64,000 bases of DNA from Paulinella micropora (Eukaryota > Cercozoa > Imbricatea > Euglyphida > Paulinellidae): positions 127,501-191,500 of the forward strand of contig WBZZ01006984.1 in NCBI GenBank assembly GCA_019918135.1. Direction: 5' to 3'. Within the stretch, counting starts at the first letter, position 1. Every line of letters begins with the position of its first letter. Shown piece after piece: positions 30,275 through 40,844 of this stretch. The translations under genes were made by a program, and so were the position numbers. The notes under the pieces are model-generated. The model had not been told where the DNA came from, did not search any database, and saw only the letters and a program-made list of their open reading frames with translations.

Positions 30275-31780
30275 TAAAAAAACACGGTTTAACAGATGGA
30301 AAAAGAGCGGTTAGTGACGCACACGAAAAATTCTCCGTGTTTTGCGGTAAGCTTCCCCCAGGAAAATGTCGCCAGCGGCGGCGGGTAAAAAAAGTTCGTC
30401 CCGGCTGCTGCCCTCAGCCGAGGGTTCTGGCCTGGTCACAACGAAACCGCCGAGGCTCATGTCACCCTTATTCGGCCGGCCCACAGTCTGTCCCTCGACT
30501 CACAGGGCAAACCCCCTCTCCCTACCAGCGGCCTGACTTTTTTTTGTTGTTATACGTTGAGACGGTGAGCAGGCCCCAAACCCTCCGTGCCGGTAGGTAC
30601 ATGGTACCTCCCTCCTTTTTTTTACTTTCTATTGTATAACTAGTTTTTAGAAAAGAGAATCTCAAGAAAAAGGAAGGAAGGAAAGGAGGAGAAGGGGGGG
30701 GGGGGGGGGGTTTGCTCTGTGGGCGGCGGAGCCCCGAGATTCTTCAAAGGGGCCTGAGACTTTTTGAACTTTGCCAACGGTTAGGTACACAAGGTACTCC
30801 CGCCCCCCGGTTTGGACGAGAGAGATTTTCCCCTTCAGGCTTTCAGTGTGTACTTTTGTCCGCCGGGGACAAAATGGCAATTGGTCTTGCCCGGACATGA
30901 GATTTTCTGAAGGGGCCTGAGACGGCGCTTTCTGAAAATTTTTTTCATTTTGGCAAAATCTGTGATAGCAAAAAATTTCGGGAAAGAGGCGCGGGCGGGG
31001 AAAAAATTTTACATGTAAAACTTTCCCCTCCCGCCAATCTTTTTCTAAAAATTTTCTCTGACATTTCGTTAGTGCCGACCATTCCACAGAAAAAAAATTC
31101 TTAGTGTGCCGCAAAATTCGGCAAAGATTTTAGCTGCCACAGTTTGCGGCATTTTTTCGACCTTTGTCGCAAAATTCACTGGCAAAAACCTACAGGCCTT
31201 GATCTTCATTTATTTACTGATGTTTGTGTTTACTCTCAGGTGAATGTCAGCTTTTGGGCGGAAGCCGGCTTGCCCCGGCCTGTCTCTTTCTTTTTCACGC
31301 CAAGCCTATCTTCTTTTGTTTGGTGTACTTTTTCTCATGCTAGTGTGGTTTTACTATTGACAGACAGAAAGGACGCCGAATGGAAAAAAAGAGAATTCTA
31401 CTCACAGTCCGAGTCACTACAATCAACACAAACTCCCTTGGGATTTTTTACCGAGCCACTTGCGTTGGATAGGATTTTTTACACCTATGGATTTGATTTT
31501 GAAAAGTAAAAGTAAAAGTAAGAGTATGGGGTTGTGTTTCTTCGCTCGACCAGAAGTTTGTAGGTGAACCGTTTGCTGGTTGTTTGCACGGCAAGGAAAT
31601 TAGACAGAGGCACCAGATCCTTCTTAACCCCCGGCGGACCCTCCCCCCGCACAAGCTCCCGCCAGCCGGACAAGCAAATTCAATCTCGGCACCAATAGCC
31701 TTAATCAACTCCGTCTCGCGGCCACAGCTTATCCAACTTCAAGTGGAGGGGCCTTGTCTCCTGCGCGCAGATCCATTGTG
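30275..31780. other. Intergenic region without clear genes
   Basis: About 1.5 kb. A repeated block GGGGCCTGAGAC occurs near 30749 and 30914. A G run lies near 30696-30710. Inverted pieces GCCGCAAAATTCGGC and TTTGCGGCATTTTTTC lie near 31098 and 31145. A tandem AAAAGT hexamer lies at 31500-31520. Several frames of 100-150 codons are open but have low-complexity or T-rich content and no recognisable domain. I see no supportable gene. Confidence 0.5.
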
Positions 31781-31785
31781 CTTCG

Positions 31786-32010
31786 ATTAACCATCGCGAA
31801 GCCGTGCGCTGGTATACACAGGCCGCGCGACAGGAAAACCCGAAGGCACAGGAAAGGCTGGCTGCGTGCTACGCCAGCGGGATCGGGGTTGAGCAGAACC
31901 AGACCCTGGCGCGGATCTGGACTACCAGAGCTAAAACAGCCAGGCTCGAGAACGAGACGAGACAGTTGCTCAAAACGAGTCATGCCCTGTCAGCACAAGC
32001 AACGCTCTAG
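31786..32010 (+). pseudogene. Sel1-like repeat protein fragment
   Basis: The frame contains EAVRWYTQAARQENPKAQ followed by ERLAACYASGIGVEQN, the signature of Sel1-type tetratricopeptide-like repeats (A-x-x-x-L-G-x-x-Y-x-x-G-x-G-V). Only one complete and one partial repeat are present and no start codon with repeat-free N-terminus is seen, so it is a C-terminal fragment of a repeat protein. Such proteins act as adaptors in eukaryotes, bacteria and large viruses. It lies between two non-coding stretches, 95 bp beyond the 3' end of the minus-strand HExxH gene. Confidence 0.65.
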
Positions 32011-32104
32011 CTATTTCGCTCGAAGAATCACTAGCCCCGGGAAGAAAAACAAGCAAGTTGGATTTTCTTTGAAGGCAGCAATTTAATTTCTAGTCACAAA
32101 AAAA

Positions 32105-33133
32105 TTAAAGCAAACGTTTTTGAATTTCCGCCGTCAAATAAGCGCCGGGGCCGTACGTTAATACTGATTTGAGGCTGCCCTTTTGGGTGACAGCTAGAAA
32201 AAGCTGGGCAAAACCTAGCCTGTACTTGCGCGCGCATTCGACTGCCTGCCTATAGCCCGGGGCACGGACAGCAGCAGCCGCTGACGACGAACGCGACCGC
32301 CGCGCCATGTCTAGCCCAAGCTCCAGACACGCAGCCTCAGAATCAAGACCGCGCCCTTCGGCAAACAAACGCCCGGCCAGACGGCACAGGCCTTCTTCCG
32401 AGCAGTTATCAAGATCGGCAACGTACAGCGAGGTGTCCGGTGTCAGGCAATTACTATGTTTGGTCACATAATGAGCGACTACGTGCACGAGTTCATGCAT
32501 GACTGTATTTTGCAACTCTTTCGCGCTGGCCAGCGCAGCTGGATAAAGGGAAATGGACTGAATGCAATCTAGCAAATTCGCGTCCTTGTCAAAGGCGCTC
32601 AAACGAGCTCTGCCCACGCATTGTATGCGTGTAGCTCCTAGCACACAAATTCCTTCTTCTGTGTGCACGTCAGTCTTTTGGTTGCTACTTGCACGGAGCT
32701 TGGCTGCCAAAGCTTGGGCTGAGCCGTCCTGGAACACGAGCAGGCCTTGCGTGCGCAGACAGCCATCAAGTTCTGCAATCGCCCTTTGTGAAATCGCTAC
32801 CATGTCGCCCGCTCCTTCTTGCTTGGCGGATACTAGAGGAGGAGGAGGTAAGAGCGAGGCAGGCGCGATCTCACCCTCGTGGACAACAGGTGAGGCACGG
32901 CGTCCCCGCGCGGGTTTTGATTGGAACGGAGAAACGAGCGGGCGGAATCGCCCCTTCTTTTTAGGTCGCACCCCATTTTTGGGCCTGCTAAACAACCGTG
33001 CACGCAGCTCTCTGATTTCCGAGTGTGTTAGCTTGGGCCCGTCACTAATGTATTGACTTGCAGAGATTGTGCGTCTTCGTTTCTTTTTGACCTCTTCAGG
33101 AAGCAGTGTCCCAGCAGAGACATGCCGTTTCAT
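32105..33133 (-). CDS. Putative zinc-metalloprotease-like protein (HExxH)
   Basis: 342 residues. The N-terminal 100 residues are basic and Pro-rich (VKKKRRR, RPKKKGR), consistent with nuclear targeting or nucleic-acid contact. The C-terminal part holds MHELVHVVAHYV near residue 211-222, giving an HExxH zinc motif on a predicted helix. A downstream acidic helix (LDSEAACLELGLDMA) could supply the third ligand as in gluzincins; this is not certain. The family is not recognised; SprT/wss1-like DNA-repair proteases and viral metallopeptidases are possibilities. The ATG at 33133 is the first in frame. Purine-rich G-run sequence lies 5' (33195-33345). Confidence 0.6.
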   Translation of the reverse strand: MKRHVSAGTLLPEEVKKKRRRTISASQYISDGPKLTHSEIRELRARLFSRPKNGVRPKKKGRFRPLVSPFQSKPARGRRASPVVHEGEIAPASLLPPPPLVSAKQEGAGDMVAISQRAIAELDGCLRTQGLLVFQDGSAQALAAKLRASSNQKTDVHTEEGICVLGATRIQCVGRARLSAFDKDANLLDCIQSISLYPAALASAKELQNTVMHELVHVVAHYVTKHSNCLTPDTSLYVADLDNCSEEGLCRLAGRLFAEGRGLDSEAACLELGLDMARRSRSSSAAAAVRAPGYRQAVECARKYRLGFAQLFLAVTQKGSLKSVLTYGPGAYLTAEIQKRLL

Positions 33134-33814
33134 ATTTTTCGAGTTGCGGTCTGCGTTGATAATAAAGATGTCATCAGTCTTTGTTTTTACACAGGGGAGC
33201 GGGAAGAGAAGGGGGAGGGGGAGAGAAGGGGAGCGAGAAGGGGAACGGGAGGGGGAGAGAGAAAGGGCGCCCCTCTCTCCCCCCCTTCTCTTTTCCCTTC
33301 TCTTCCCCTTTAAACAAACAAAAAAAGGGGGGGGGGGTGAGGGGGGGGGGGGGGGCTTAGCGGAGGCGTTGCATGTATTAATTTTTTTGTAGATTCTGCG
33401 CCCTTCCCCTCCCCCCTTGCCCTTTCCCTGCTCCTTGAGCCCCCGGGCTCAGGGGGCTCAGAGGGAGGGAAGAAAAGAAAGGGGGGAGGGGGGGGGCGCC
33501 CCCCTCTCTCTCTGGGGCCAAAGGTTGCGCAAAAGAATGCGCTGAATTAAAGCTCGACGGTCTTACTTGGGGGGTTGCGCTAAGAATGTAAAAAAAAAAT
33601 TAATAAAAAAATCCCTGACAAAGGTTTAATTTTGGCACGATTGTGAACTAAACCGAAACAGACTGAGCCCTTTGCAATCCCAACAACACATCTCGATGCT
33701 GGAGCACACCAAATCCTGCGGGAGACATATTTTAGCGAGATTCGGACAGTCGGTGAATTTAAGGGTAAATTCGTCTACTTTCGAATTTAATAATCAGCAT
33801 AATAAAAAAAAGCT
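33134..33814. repeat. Element-rich intergenic region
   Basis: Contains GA/G-rich tracts, a G-run block at 33327-33356, an inverted GCAGAAGCTACA-type block near 33360-33402, part of a G module (CCCCCGGGCTCAGGGGGCTC at about 33440), an inverted B element near 33540-33570 and an inverted A element near 33610-33640. For the minus-strand LRR gene ending at 33815 these A and B elements lie 3' and in sense. Confidence 0.7.
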
Positions 33815-34978
33815 CTAATTGCCTCGCGCGCCTAGAATCCCCTTGCATTGCGTGAGGTTCATTTGCTGTAGCCCCGTTACTTTGGACAGGGTCGCCAGTG
33901 AATCTTTAGTAAGCTCCGGACAATACGAAAGATCGATTTTTTGGAGGCTGGGTAGCCGCGTGACCAAGGCCTGCAGACCCTCGTCGGTGAGCGCATGACA
34001 CCTGGAGAGATTCAAGGTGGTCAGGCTAGTAGGTAGCTTCTGCTTCTTGGGCCATCGCGACGTTTTTTCGCCCGTAAGCAAAGAGCAACGCGACAGATCA
34101 AGCTCCTCCAACTTTGGCAGGCAGTTTTGCGCCGACAGGTGGGGCCAGATCGCTTCTGTAAGCTTGAAGCAGCCCGACAGACTCAGGCGCCGCAGCCGAG
34201 GCAGCTGTGACAATAACGCCGCAACTCCGGCGTCTGTGATCTTGGAACAACATGTCAGGTCCAGCAGTGCGAGCTTGGGGAAATTCTGCTCAGCTAGGCG
34301 GGCCAGCACGCAATCCTCAATCCAGGGGCAATAAGACAGATCTAGTTCTTGGAGCCGTGGATGGCCCGTTTGTGCAAAAAGGACCATAACCTGGCTTTCT
34401 AGACCAAAGCAACGCTGAAGTACTAAGCGTTCGAGTTGGGGAAGATCGCCGAGCAGACTAATCAAACCCCCGCCTGTGATGATGGGGCAAGAGGAGCAGT
34501 CTAGCGTTTGGAGTTGAGGCGCCAGGCGGCCCACGTGCAAAAGGCCCTTGTTTGTGACCTTGGCGCAGCCCGCCAAGACCAGTCGCTGAAGCCGCGGGAA
34601 GCTTTCCAACAGAGCAGCCAGCATGTCGTCTGTGAGCTGAGAGGAGCCTGATAAATCCAGCTCCTCGACGCGAAGAACTGAGATAAAGGCCGAAAAGGCA
34701 GACAGGTCCGGGAGAGCTAACGACTTGCGCAGCAGAACCCTGCGGATAGGCACTCCGACCTGTGACCACGCAGGACCGTATTCCAGGAGCAACTGCCGAT
34801 CCACCGCTTTGCCAAGATCAAGCTCAGACAGGTCGCCGCTTCGGCTGTGGTATTCCATGAAGTCCTCCATCGTGGTGGCGCCTGCTAGCACGCCAGCAGC
34901 AGAAAAAGGCTGAGAGGGGGCCGCCGGGGCAGGGACACGGGCTTTCTTGAGCTTACCAGCTCGCTGCCTTTTGGGCAT
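33815..34978 (-). CDS. Cysteine-containing leucine-rich-repeat protein
   Basis: 387 residues, intact. After a basic N-terminus (MPKRQRAGKLKKAR) and a short linker, about ten leucine-rich repeats of the LRR-CC type follow, with units such as LEELDLSGSSQLTDD, LQRLVLAGCAKVTNKG, LALLDLTCCSKITDAG and LTTLNLSRCHALTDEG. This is the repeat class of FBXL/AMN1 proteins, which present substrates to SCF ubiquitin ligases. No F-box is evident at the N-terminus, so it would be an F-box-less solenoid, or the F-box has diverged. It is related to the broken gene at 13338-14659. A G14/C13 palindrome lies 65 bp 5' of the ATG. Confidence 0.85.
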   Translation of the reverse strand: MPKRQRAGKLKKARVPAPAAPSQPFSAAGVLAGATTMEDFMEYHSRSGDLSELDLGKAVDRQLLLEYGPAWSQVGVPIRRVLLRKSLALPDLSAFSAFISVLRVEELDLSGSSQLTDDMLAALLESFPRLQRLVLAGCAKVTNKGLLHVGRLAPQLQTLDCSSCPIITGGGLISLLGDLPQLERLVLQRCFGLESQVMVLFAQTGHPRLQELDLSYCPWIEDCVLARLAEQNFPKLALLDLTCCSKITDAGVAALLSQLPRLRRLSLSGCFKLTEAIWPHLSAQNCLPKLEELDLSRCSLLTGEKTSRWPKKQKLPTSLTTLNLSRCHALTDEGLQALVTRLPSLQKIDLSYCPELTKDSLATLSKVTGLQQMNLTQCKGILGARGN

Positions 34979-35042
34979 TGGCTAGAAATTGCGGATTTTG
35001 ACCAAAGCAACGACGTTTCCAAGCCCTGCCGGGCTTGTTCAA

Positions 35043-35069
35043 GGGGGGGGGGGGGGCCCCCCCCCCCCC
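35043..35069. repeat. G14/C13 palindrome 5' of the LRR gene
   Basis: Fourteen G followed directly by thirteen C, able to form a loop-less cruciform or slipped structures. It lies 65 bp 5' of the minus-strand ATG at 34978. Confidence 0.85.
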
Positions 35070-35134
35070 ATGCCGACCCGCCAGGGTGGTGGAGAGGGGG
35101 GGGGCACCCCCTTCCCTGTCCAAACCTGACCTTT

Positions 35135-35490
35135 GTGACATCTTCCACCGCTGTATTATCCCGTTTTTTGTTTTTTCCTTTGTTTGTATTGTTGGAGGAA
35201 CTGCTGCGACATCTGTCCTCGTGGTCTCAGTCGTCCGTGGTCGTGCTGGGCACGACCTGTCGCAGCCTGAGCAAATGTCTTCTCCCGTTGGCGACCGAAA
35301 CAGTATTACGAAAATGAGGTTGATTATGATCTGGGTGGCTGCCTGAACCTCCGCGCCGAAATCGAGGCCATGCTGAAGCGTATAATCTCGAAGCAAATGC
35401 TCAACTTGTTAGGAGATGCCTACATGAAGCATGACACTTACGACAGTGGATCTATTTTCTGGATGGACCTGCTCGAGAAAGGTGTGCAGG
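35135..35490 (+). pseudogene. F-box-like gene fragment, frameshifted and cut by an element
   Basis: Bases about 35185-35300 read in one frame as LEELLRHLSSWSQSS..., LGTTCRSLSKCLLPL, which has the spacing of an F-box (leucine-rich start, then C-R-x-L). Near 35300-35330 the coding pattern shifts frame and continues as DYDLGGCLNLRAEIEAMLKR, IISKQMLNLLGDAYMK, IFWMDLLEKG. At about 35490 it runs directly into a B element (GACCGTCGAGCTTTAATTCA). The gene is broken twice, by frameshift and by loss of its 3' part. Confidence 0.5.
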
Positions 35491-38400
35491 ACCGTCGAGC
35501 TTTAATTCAGCGTAAATTCTCTCCATCTCCTAATTCTCAGTGTCAAGTGTAAGACTTTGTCGAGTTTTAATTCAGCGTGGGCTTTTCTTGCACTTTCTTG
35601 GCGCCCCAGTCACCTTGTCCCTTCCCTTTCCCTCTTTCTCTCTTGGTTCTCAGTGCCAAGATTAAGACTTTGTCAGGGATTTTTTTGCGCTGATTTTTGT
35701 ACACCGGCAAAGCGCGCCCCTGCCCTCCCTTCTCCCGCTCCCGCCCCCTTTTCATATTTTTCTGACCTTGCGCACGGTGGCGGAGCCATGGCACGGACAG
35801 GATGCCGTCGGGCCGGCCGGGGCCTTTGTCTTCCTAGCACATTGACCACCGCCCATTCATTCGCCGCAGGGTCGTGCCGGAGCACGGTGCCCTGCTCCTA
35901 GTTCTCAGTGCCCCAATGTAAGACCGTCGGGCTTTAATTCAGCGCATTCTTTTTCGCACTCTCTTGGCGCCCCCACTCCCCCCCCCCTTCCCTCCCGCTC
36001 CCGATTTCCCCTTTCCCTGCTCCTTGAGCCCCCGGGCTCAGGGGGCTCAGAGAGAGGGAAGAAAGAAAGGGGGAGGGGGGGGGCGCCCCCCCCCCATCGG
36101 TGGGCGCCGAAAAAAAGTTTACTTATTTTTGCCCCCCCGCTCTGAGGAGGGAGGGGGGTGTGCCGCGTGCTGCCCTTTCTCTCTCCCAGCTGTCTGCCGG
36201 TCTCAGGGGGGTTTGCCTTCCTAGATTTCAATCCAATCCGATTTTTTTTGGGATGCGTTTGCACGCGCAAACAAGGGACGAGGGGAGGGGGGGTAACAGG
36301 GGACGACGGGAACAGAGAGAAGGGAGGGGGCGGGGGGGGGGGAGCACTCCCTTTTCCCTTCTTCCCCCCTTCTTCTCTCTCTCCTCTCCCTCCCTCCCCC
36401 CCCCCCCCCCCTTTCATTCCCCCCCGTTTGTTTCTTTGGTTGTCGAGCAAAAAAAAATTCCGCAGATCTTTTCATATTTTTCTGACCTTGCGCAAGGTGG
36501 CCGAGTCATGGCACGGACAGGACGCCGTCGGGATTGTGAGGCCCTTTCCCCCCTAGCCCAATGACCACTGCGCTATCCATCCGCCGCAGGGGGACAGGGG
36601 GGAACAGAGGGACGAAAGAGGGGACGAAGATGGAGAGCACACCCCGCCCTTCCCTGTACACGTTCTCAGTGCCAAGATTAAAATTTTTTCTTTTAGTAAA
36701 TTCTTTTCGCGCGATTTTTCTTGTACACCGGCAAAGCGCGCCCCTACCCTTCCCTTCCCTCTAGCTCCCGATCCTCAGACGAGGGACTAGACAATTCATA
36801 CTCTCCCCCCCTTCCCTCCTTTCATATTTTTCTGACATTGCGCACGGTGGCCGAGCTACGGCACGGACAGGGTACCGTCGGGGTAGTAAGGCTCCTGTCC
36901 TCCTGGCACATTGACCACGGGGGCAGTACCATTCGCCGCAGGTCGTGCTGGAGCACGGTGCTCTGCTCTTAGTTTTCAGTGTCCGAGTGTACGACCGTCG
37001 AGCTTTAATTCAGCGTAAATTACGTTTTCTTGGCGCGGGAGGGAGAGGGGGCAGGGGCGCGCTTCGCCGGTGTACAAAAATCAGCGCAAAAAAAAATCCA
37101 GGACAAAGTTGTAATCTTGGCACTGAGCTCAGGGGAGAGAGGAAGGGGCCGGCGGCGTCAAGAAAGTGCAAGAAAAGTCCACGCTGAATTAAAACTCGAC
37201 AAGACATTACAACTTGACAATTGAAACAGCACCCTCAGGCTGCCGCGGCATCTGGCCCACGTTATGTTGCTGCGGTAGCCTATGCTAGAACCCTAGCCGG
37301 CACCGTCAGTGCTCTGCTCGCGCGCCAAGAGAGTGCAAAAAAGAATACGTTGCATCAAAGCTCGATGGCCTTACACCTGGGGGTCACTGAAAACTAGGAG
37401 CGGAGCACCGTGCTCCGGCGTGACCCTGCGGTGGATAGTACTATTCCCATGGTCAATGTGCCAGGACAAGGGGCTCACTACTCTCCGACTATGTCCTGTC
37501 CGTGCCATGGCTCGGCTACCGTGCGCAAGGTCAGAAAAATATGAAAAGATCTGCGGAAATTTTTTTGCCCGACAACAAAGGGAACAGACGGGGAGGGGGA
37601 TATAGAAAGGGGGAAGGAGGGAGGAGGAAGAAAAAAAGAAGAAGGGGGCAGGTTGTGCTCACCCCCCCCCCCCTCTCGTCCCTCTGTTCAACTTTTCATA
37701 TTTCCGCAGATATTTCCGCAGATCTTGCAGAGGGGAGAGGCAGGGGCGCGCTAAGAACGTACAAAAAAGAAATTAAAAAAGAATCCCTGACAAAGCTTTA
37801 ATATTGGACGGAAAAGAAGCGCATCCCGCCCCCTTCTTCTCCCCCCCTTTCTCTTTTTCCCTTCCCACATCCCCCCGTTTGTTCCCTTTGTTGTCGGGCA
37901 AAAAAGTTTTTTTCCATTGCATATTTTTCTGACCTTGCGCACAGTGGCCGAGCCATGGCACTGGCAGGGCGCTGTCGGGGGTAATGAGAGCTTTTGTCCT
38001 CCTAGCGCATTGACCACGAGGACAGTACCATCAGCCGCAGGGTCGTGCTGGAGCACGGTGCCCTGCTCCCAATTTTTATTGCTTCAATGTAAGACCGTCG
38101 AGCTTTAATTCAGCGCATTCTTTTCCGCACTCCCTTGACGCCCCTACCCCTCCCCCTTCCCTCCCGCTCCCGATTTCCCCTTTCCCTGCTCCTTGAGCCC
38201 CCGGGCTCAGGGGGCTCAGGGGGGGGAAAGAAAGAAAGAAAGGGGAGGGGGGGGGCGCCCCCCCCCCCCCATTGGTGGGCTCCAAAAAAAAGTTTACTTA
38301 ATTTTGCCCCTCCGCTCTGAGGAGGGAGGGGGATGTGCTGCGTGCTGCCCTTTCTCTCTTCCAACTGCTTGCCGATCTCAGGGGGAGGGTTTGCCGTCCT

Positions 38401-40844
38401 AGATTTCAATCCAATCCGATTTTTTTTTGGGATGCGTTTGCACGCGCAAACAAGGGACGAGGGGAGGGAGGAGGAGGAGAAAGAGGAAAGGGGGAGAAGG
38501 GAGAGGGAAGTGATCCCCCCCGCCCCCCCCTCCCTTCCCTCTGTTCCCGTCGTTTCCCCCCCCCCCCCCCGATTGCTTCTTTGGTTCTTGGGCAAAAAAA
38601 AATTTCCGCAGATCTTTTCATATTTTTCCGACCTTGCGCACGGTGGCCGAGCCATGGCACGGACAGGACGCCGTCGGGATTGAGAGGCCCTTGTCCACCT
38701 GCTACATTGACCACCGCCCGTCCATCCGCCGCAGAGCTGCGCTGGAGCACAGTGCGCAAGATCTGCGGAAATATCTGCTGGAATATGAAAAGTGGGAAAA
38801 AAAAATTTGGATGCGTTTGCACGTGCAAACAAGGGACGAAGGGGGGGGGGGGGGTAGCAGGGGACGACGGGAACAGAGGGTAGGGAGGGAGGCGGGGGGG
38901 AGCACTCCCCTTCCCCTTCTTGCCCCCTTCCTCTTTCTCCTCTCCCTCCCCTTTCATCCCCCCCCCCGTTTGTTTCTTTGGTTGTCAGACAATTTTCTTT
39001 TTCCTCTTTTCATATTTTTCTGACCTTGCGCAAGGTCGCCGAGCCATGGCACAGACAGGGCGCCGTCGGGGTTGTGAGACCCTTTTCCCCCTAGCCCAAT
39101 GACCACCGCGCTATCCATCCGCCGCAGGGGGACAAGGGGGGGACAGAGGGATGAAAGAGGGGACGGGGATGGGGAGCACACCCCGCCCCTCCCTGTACAC
39201 ATTCTCAGTGCCAAGATTAAAATTTTTTCGTTTAGTAATTTCTTTGCGCGCGATTTTTCTTGTACACCGGCGAAGCGCGCCCCTACCCTTTCCTTCCCTG
39301 TAGCTCCCGATCCTCAGACGAGGGACTAGACAATTCATACTCTCCCCCCCCCCCCCCCATCCCTCCTGTCATATTTTTCTGGCATTGCGCACGGTGGCCG
39401 AGCTATGGCACGGACAGGATATCGTTGGGGTAGTAAGGCCCCTGTCCTCCTGGCACATTGACCACCGCCCATCCATCCGCCGCAGTTCGTGCTGGAGCAC
39501 CGTGCTTTGCTCTTAGTTTTCAGAGCCCGAGCGTACGACCGTCGAGCTTTAATTCAGCGTAAATTACGTTTTCTTGGCGCGGCCCCTGCCCTTTTCCTCT
39601 CCCGCTCCCTGTTCTGAGAATCGAAAGCGAGAGCAGGAGAGGGGGCAGGGGCGCGCTTCGCCGGTGTACAAAAAAGAATTAAAAAATCCAGGACAAAGTT
39701 GTAATCTTGGCACTGAGCTCAGTGGAGAGAGGAAGGGGCCGGGGGCGTTAAGAAAGTGCAAGAAAAATCCACGCTGAATTAAAACTCGACAAGGCATTAC
39801 AACTTAACAATTGAAACAGCACCCTCAGGCTGTCGCGGCATCCGGCCCACGTTATGTTGCTGCGGTAGCCTATGCTAGAACCCTAGCCTGCACCGTCTGT
39901 GCTCTGCTCGCGCGCCAAGAGAGTGCAAAAAAGAATACGTTGCATTATCCAAGCTCGATGGCCTTACACCTGGGGGTTACTGAAAACTAGGAGCGGAGCA
40001 CCGTGCTTCCGGCGCGACCCTGCGGTGGATAATACTGCCCCCATGGTCAATGTGCCAGGACAAGGGGCTCACTACCCCCGACTGCGCCCTGTCCGCGCCA
40101 TGGCTCGGCTACCGTGCGCAAGGTCAGAAAAATATGAAAAGAAGAAGAAAAATTAGCCCGACAACAAAGGGAACAGATGGGGAGGGGGGGGGGGTATAGA
40201 AAGGGGGAAGGAGGGAGGAAGAAGGGGAGAAGAAGGGGGCAGGTTGTGCTCCCCTCCCCCCCCTTCTCCCTTCGTCCTTTGTTTGCGCGTGCAAACGCGT
40301 TCCAAAAAAAATTCTGTTCCACTTTTCATATTTCCGCAGATATTTCCGCAGATCTTGCAGAGGGAAGAGGCAGGGGCGCGCTAAGAACGTACAAAAAAAA
40401 ATTAATATTGGACGGAAAAGAAACACATCCCGCCCCCTTCTCCCCCCTTTCTCTTCCTCCCTTCATCTACCCCCCCGTCTGTTCCCTTTGTTGTCGGGCA
40501 AAAAAAGTTTTTTTCCACTGCATATTTTTCTGACCTTGCGCACAGTGGTCGAGCCATGGCATTGGCAGGGCGCCGTCGGCGGTAATGAGGCTTTTGTCCT
40601 CCTAGCGCATTGACCACGAGGACAGTACCATCCGCCGCAGGGTCGTGCTGGAGCACAGTGCGCAAGATCTGCGGAAATATATGCTGGAATATGAAAAGTG
40701 GAAAAGAAATTTGGAACGCGTTTGCACGCGCAAACAAGGGACAAAAGGAGGTTGGGGGAGGGGAAGATAGATCAATCCTTAGTTTTCAGTGCCAAGATTA
40801 CAACTTTGTCATGGATTTTTTTAAATTTTTTGTACTTTTCTTAG
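35490..40844. repeat. Repeat array III, 5.4 kb
   Basis: Same modules as arrays I and II: M modules near 35762, 36480, 36830, 37930, 38630, 39020, 39375 and 40530, inverted ones near 37510 and 40110; G modules near 36025 and 38190; inverted C modules near 37200 and 39800. Segments 36990-38060 and 39530-40740 repeat each other and 23330-24560 of array II in block order. No gene is supportable. Confidence 0.85.

Noticed and set aside
30662..31114. Minus-strand frame of 150 codons
   Set aside because: Partly spans a G run and repeated GGGGCCTGAGAC blocks. Composition is not clearly coding and no motif is seen; kept as an uncertain intergenic region.
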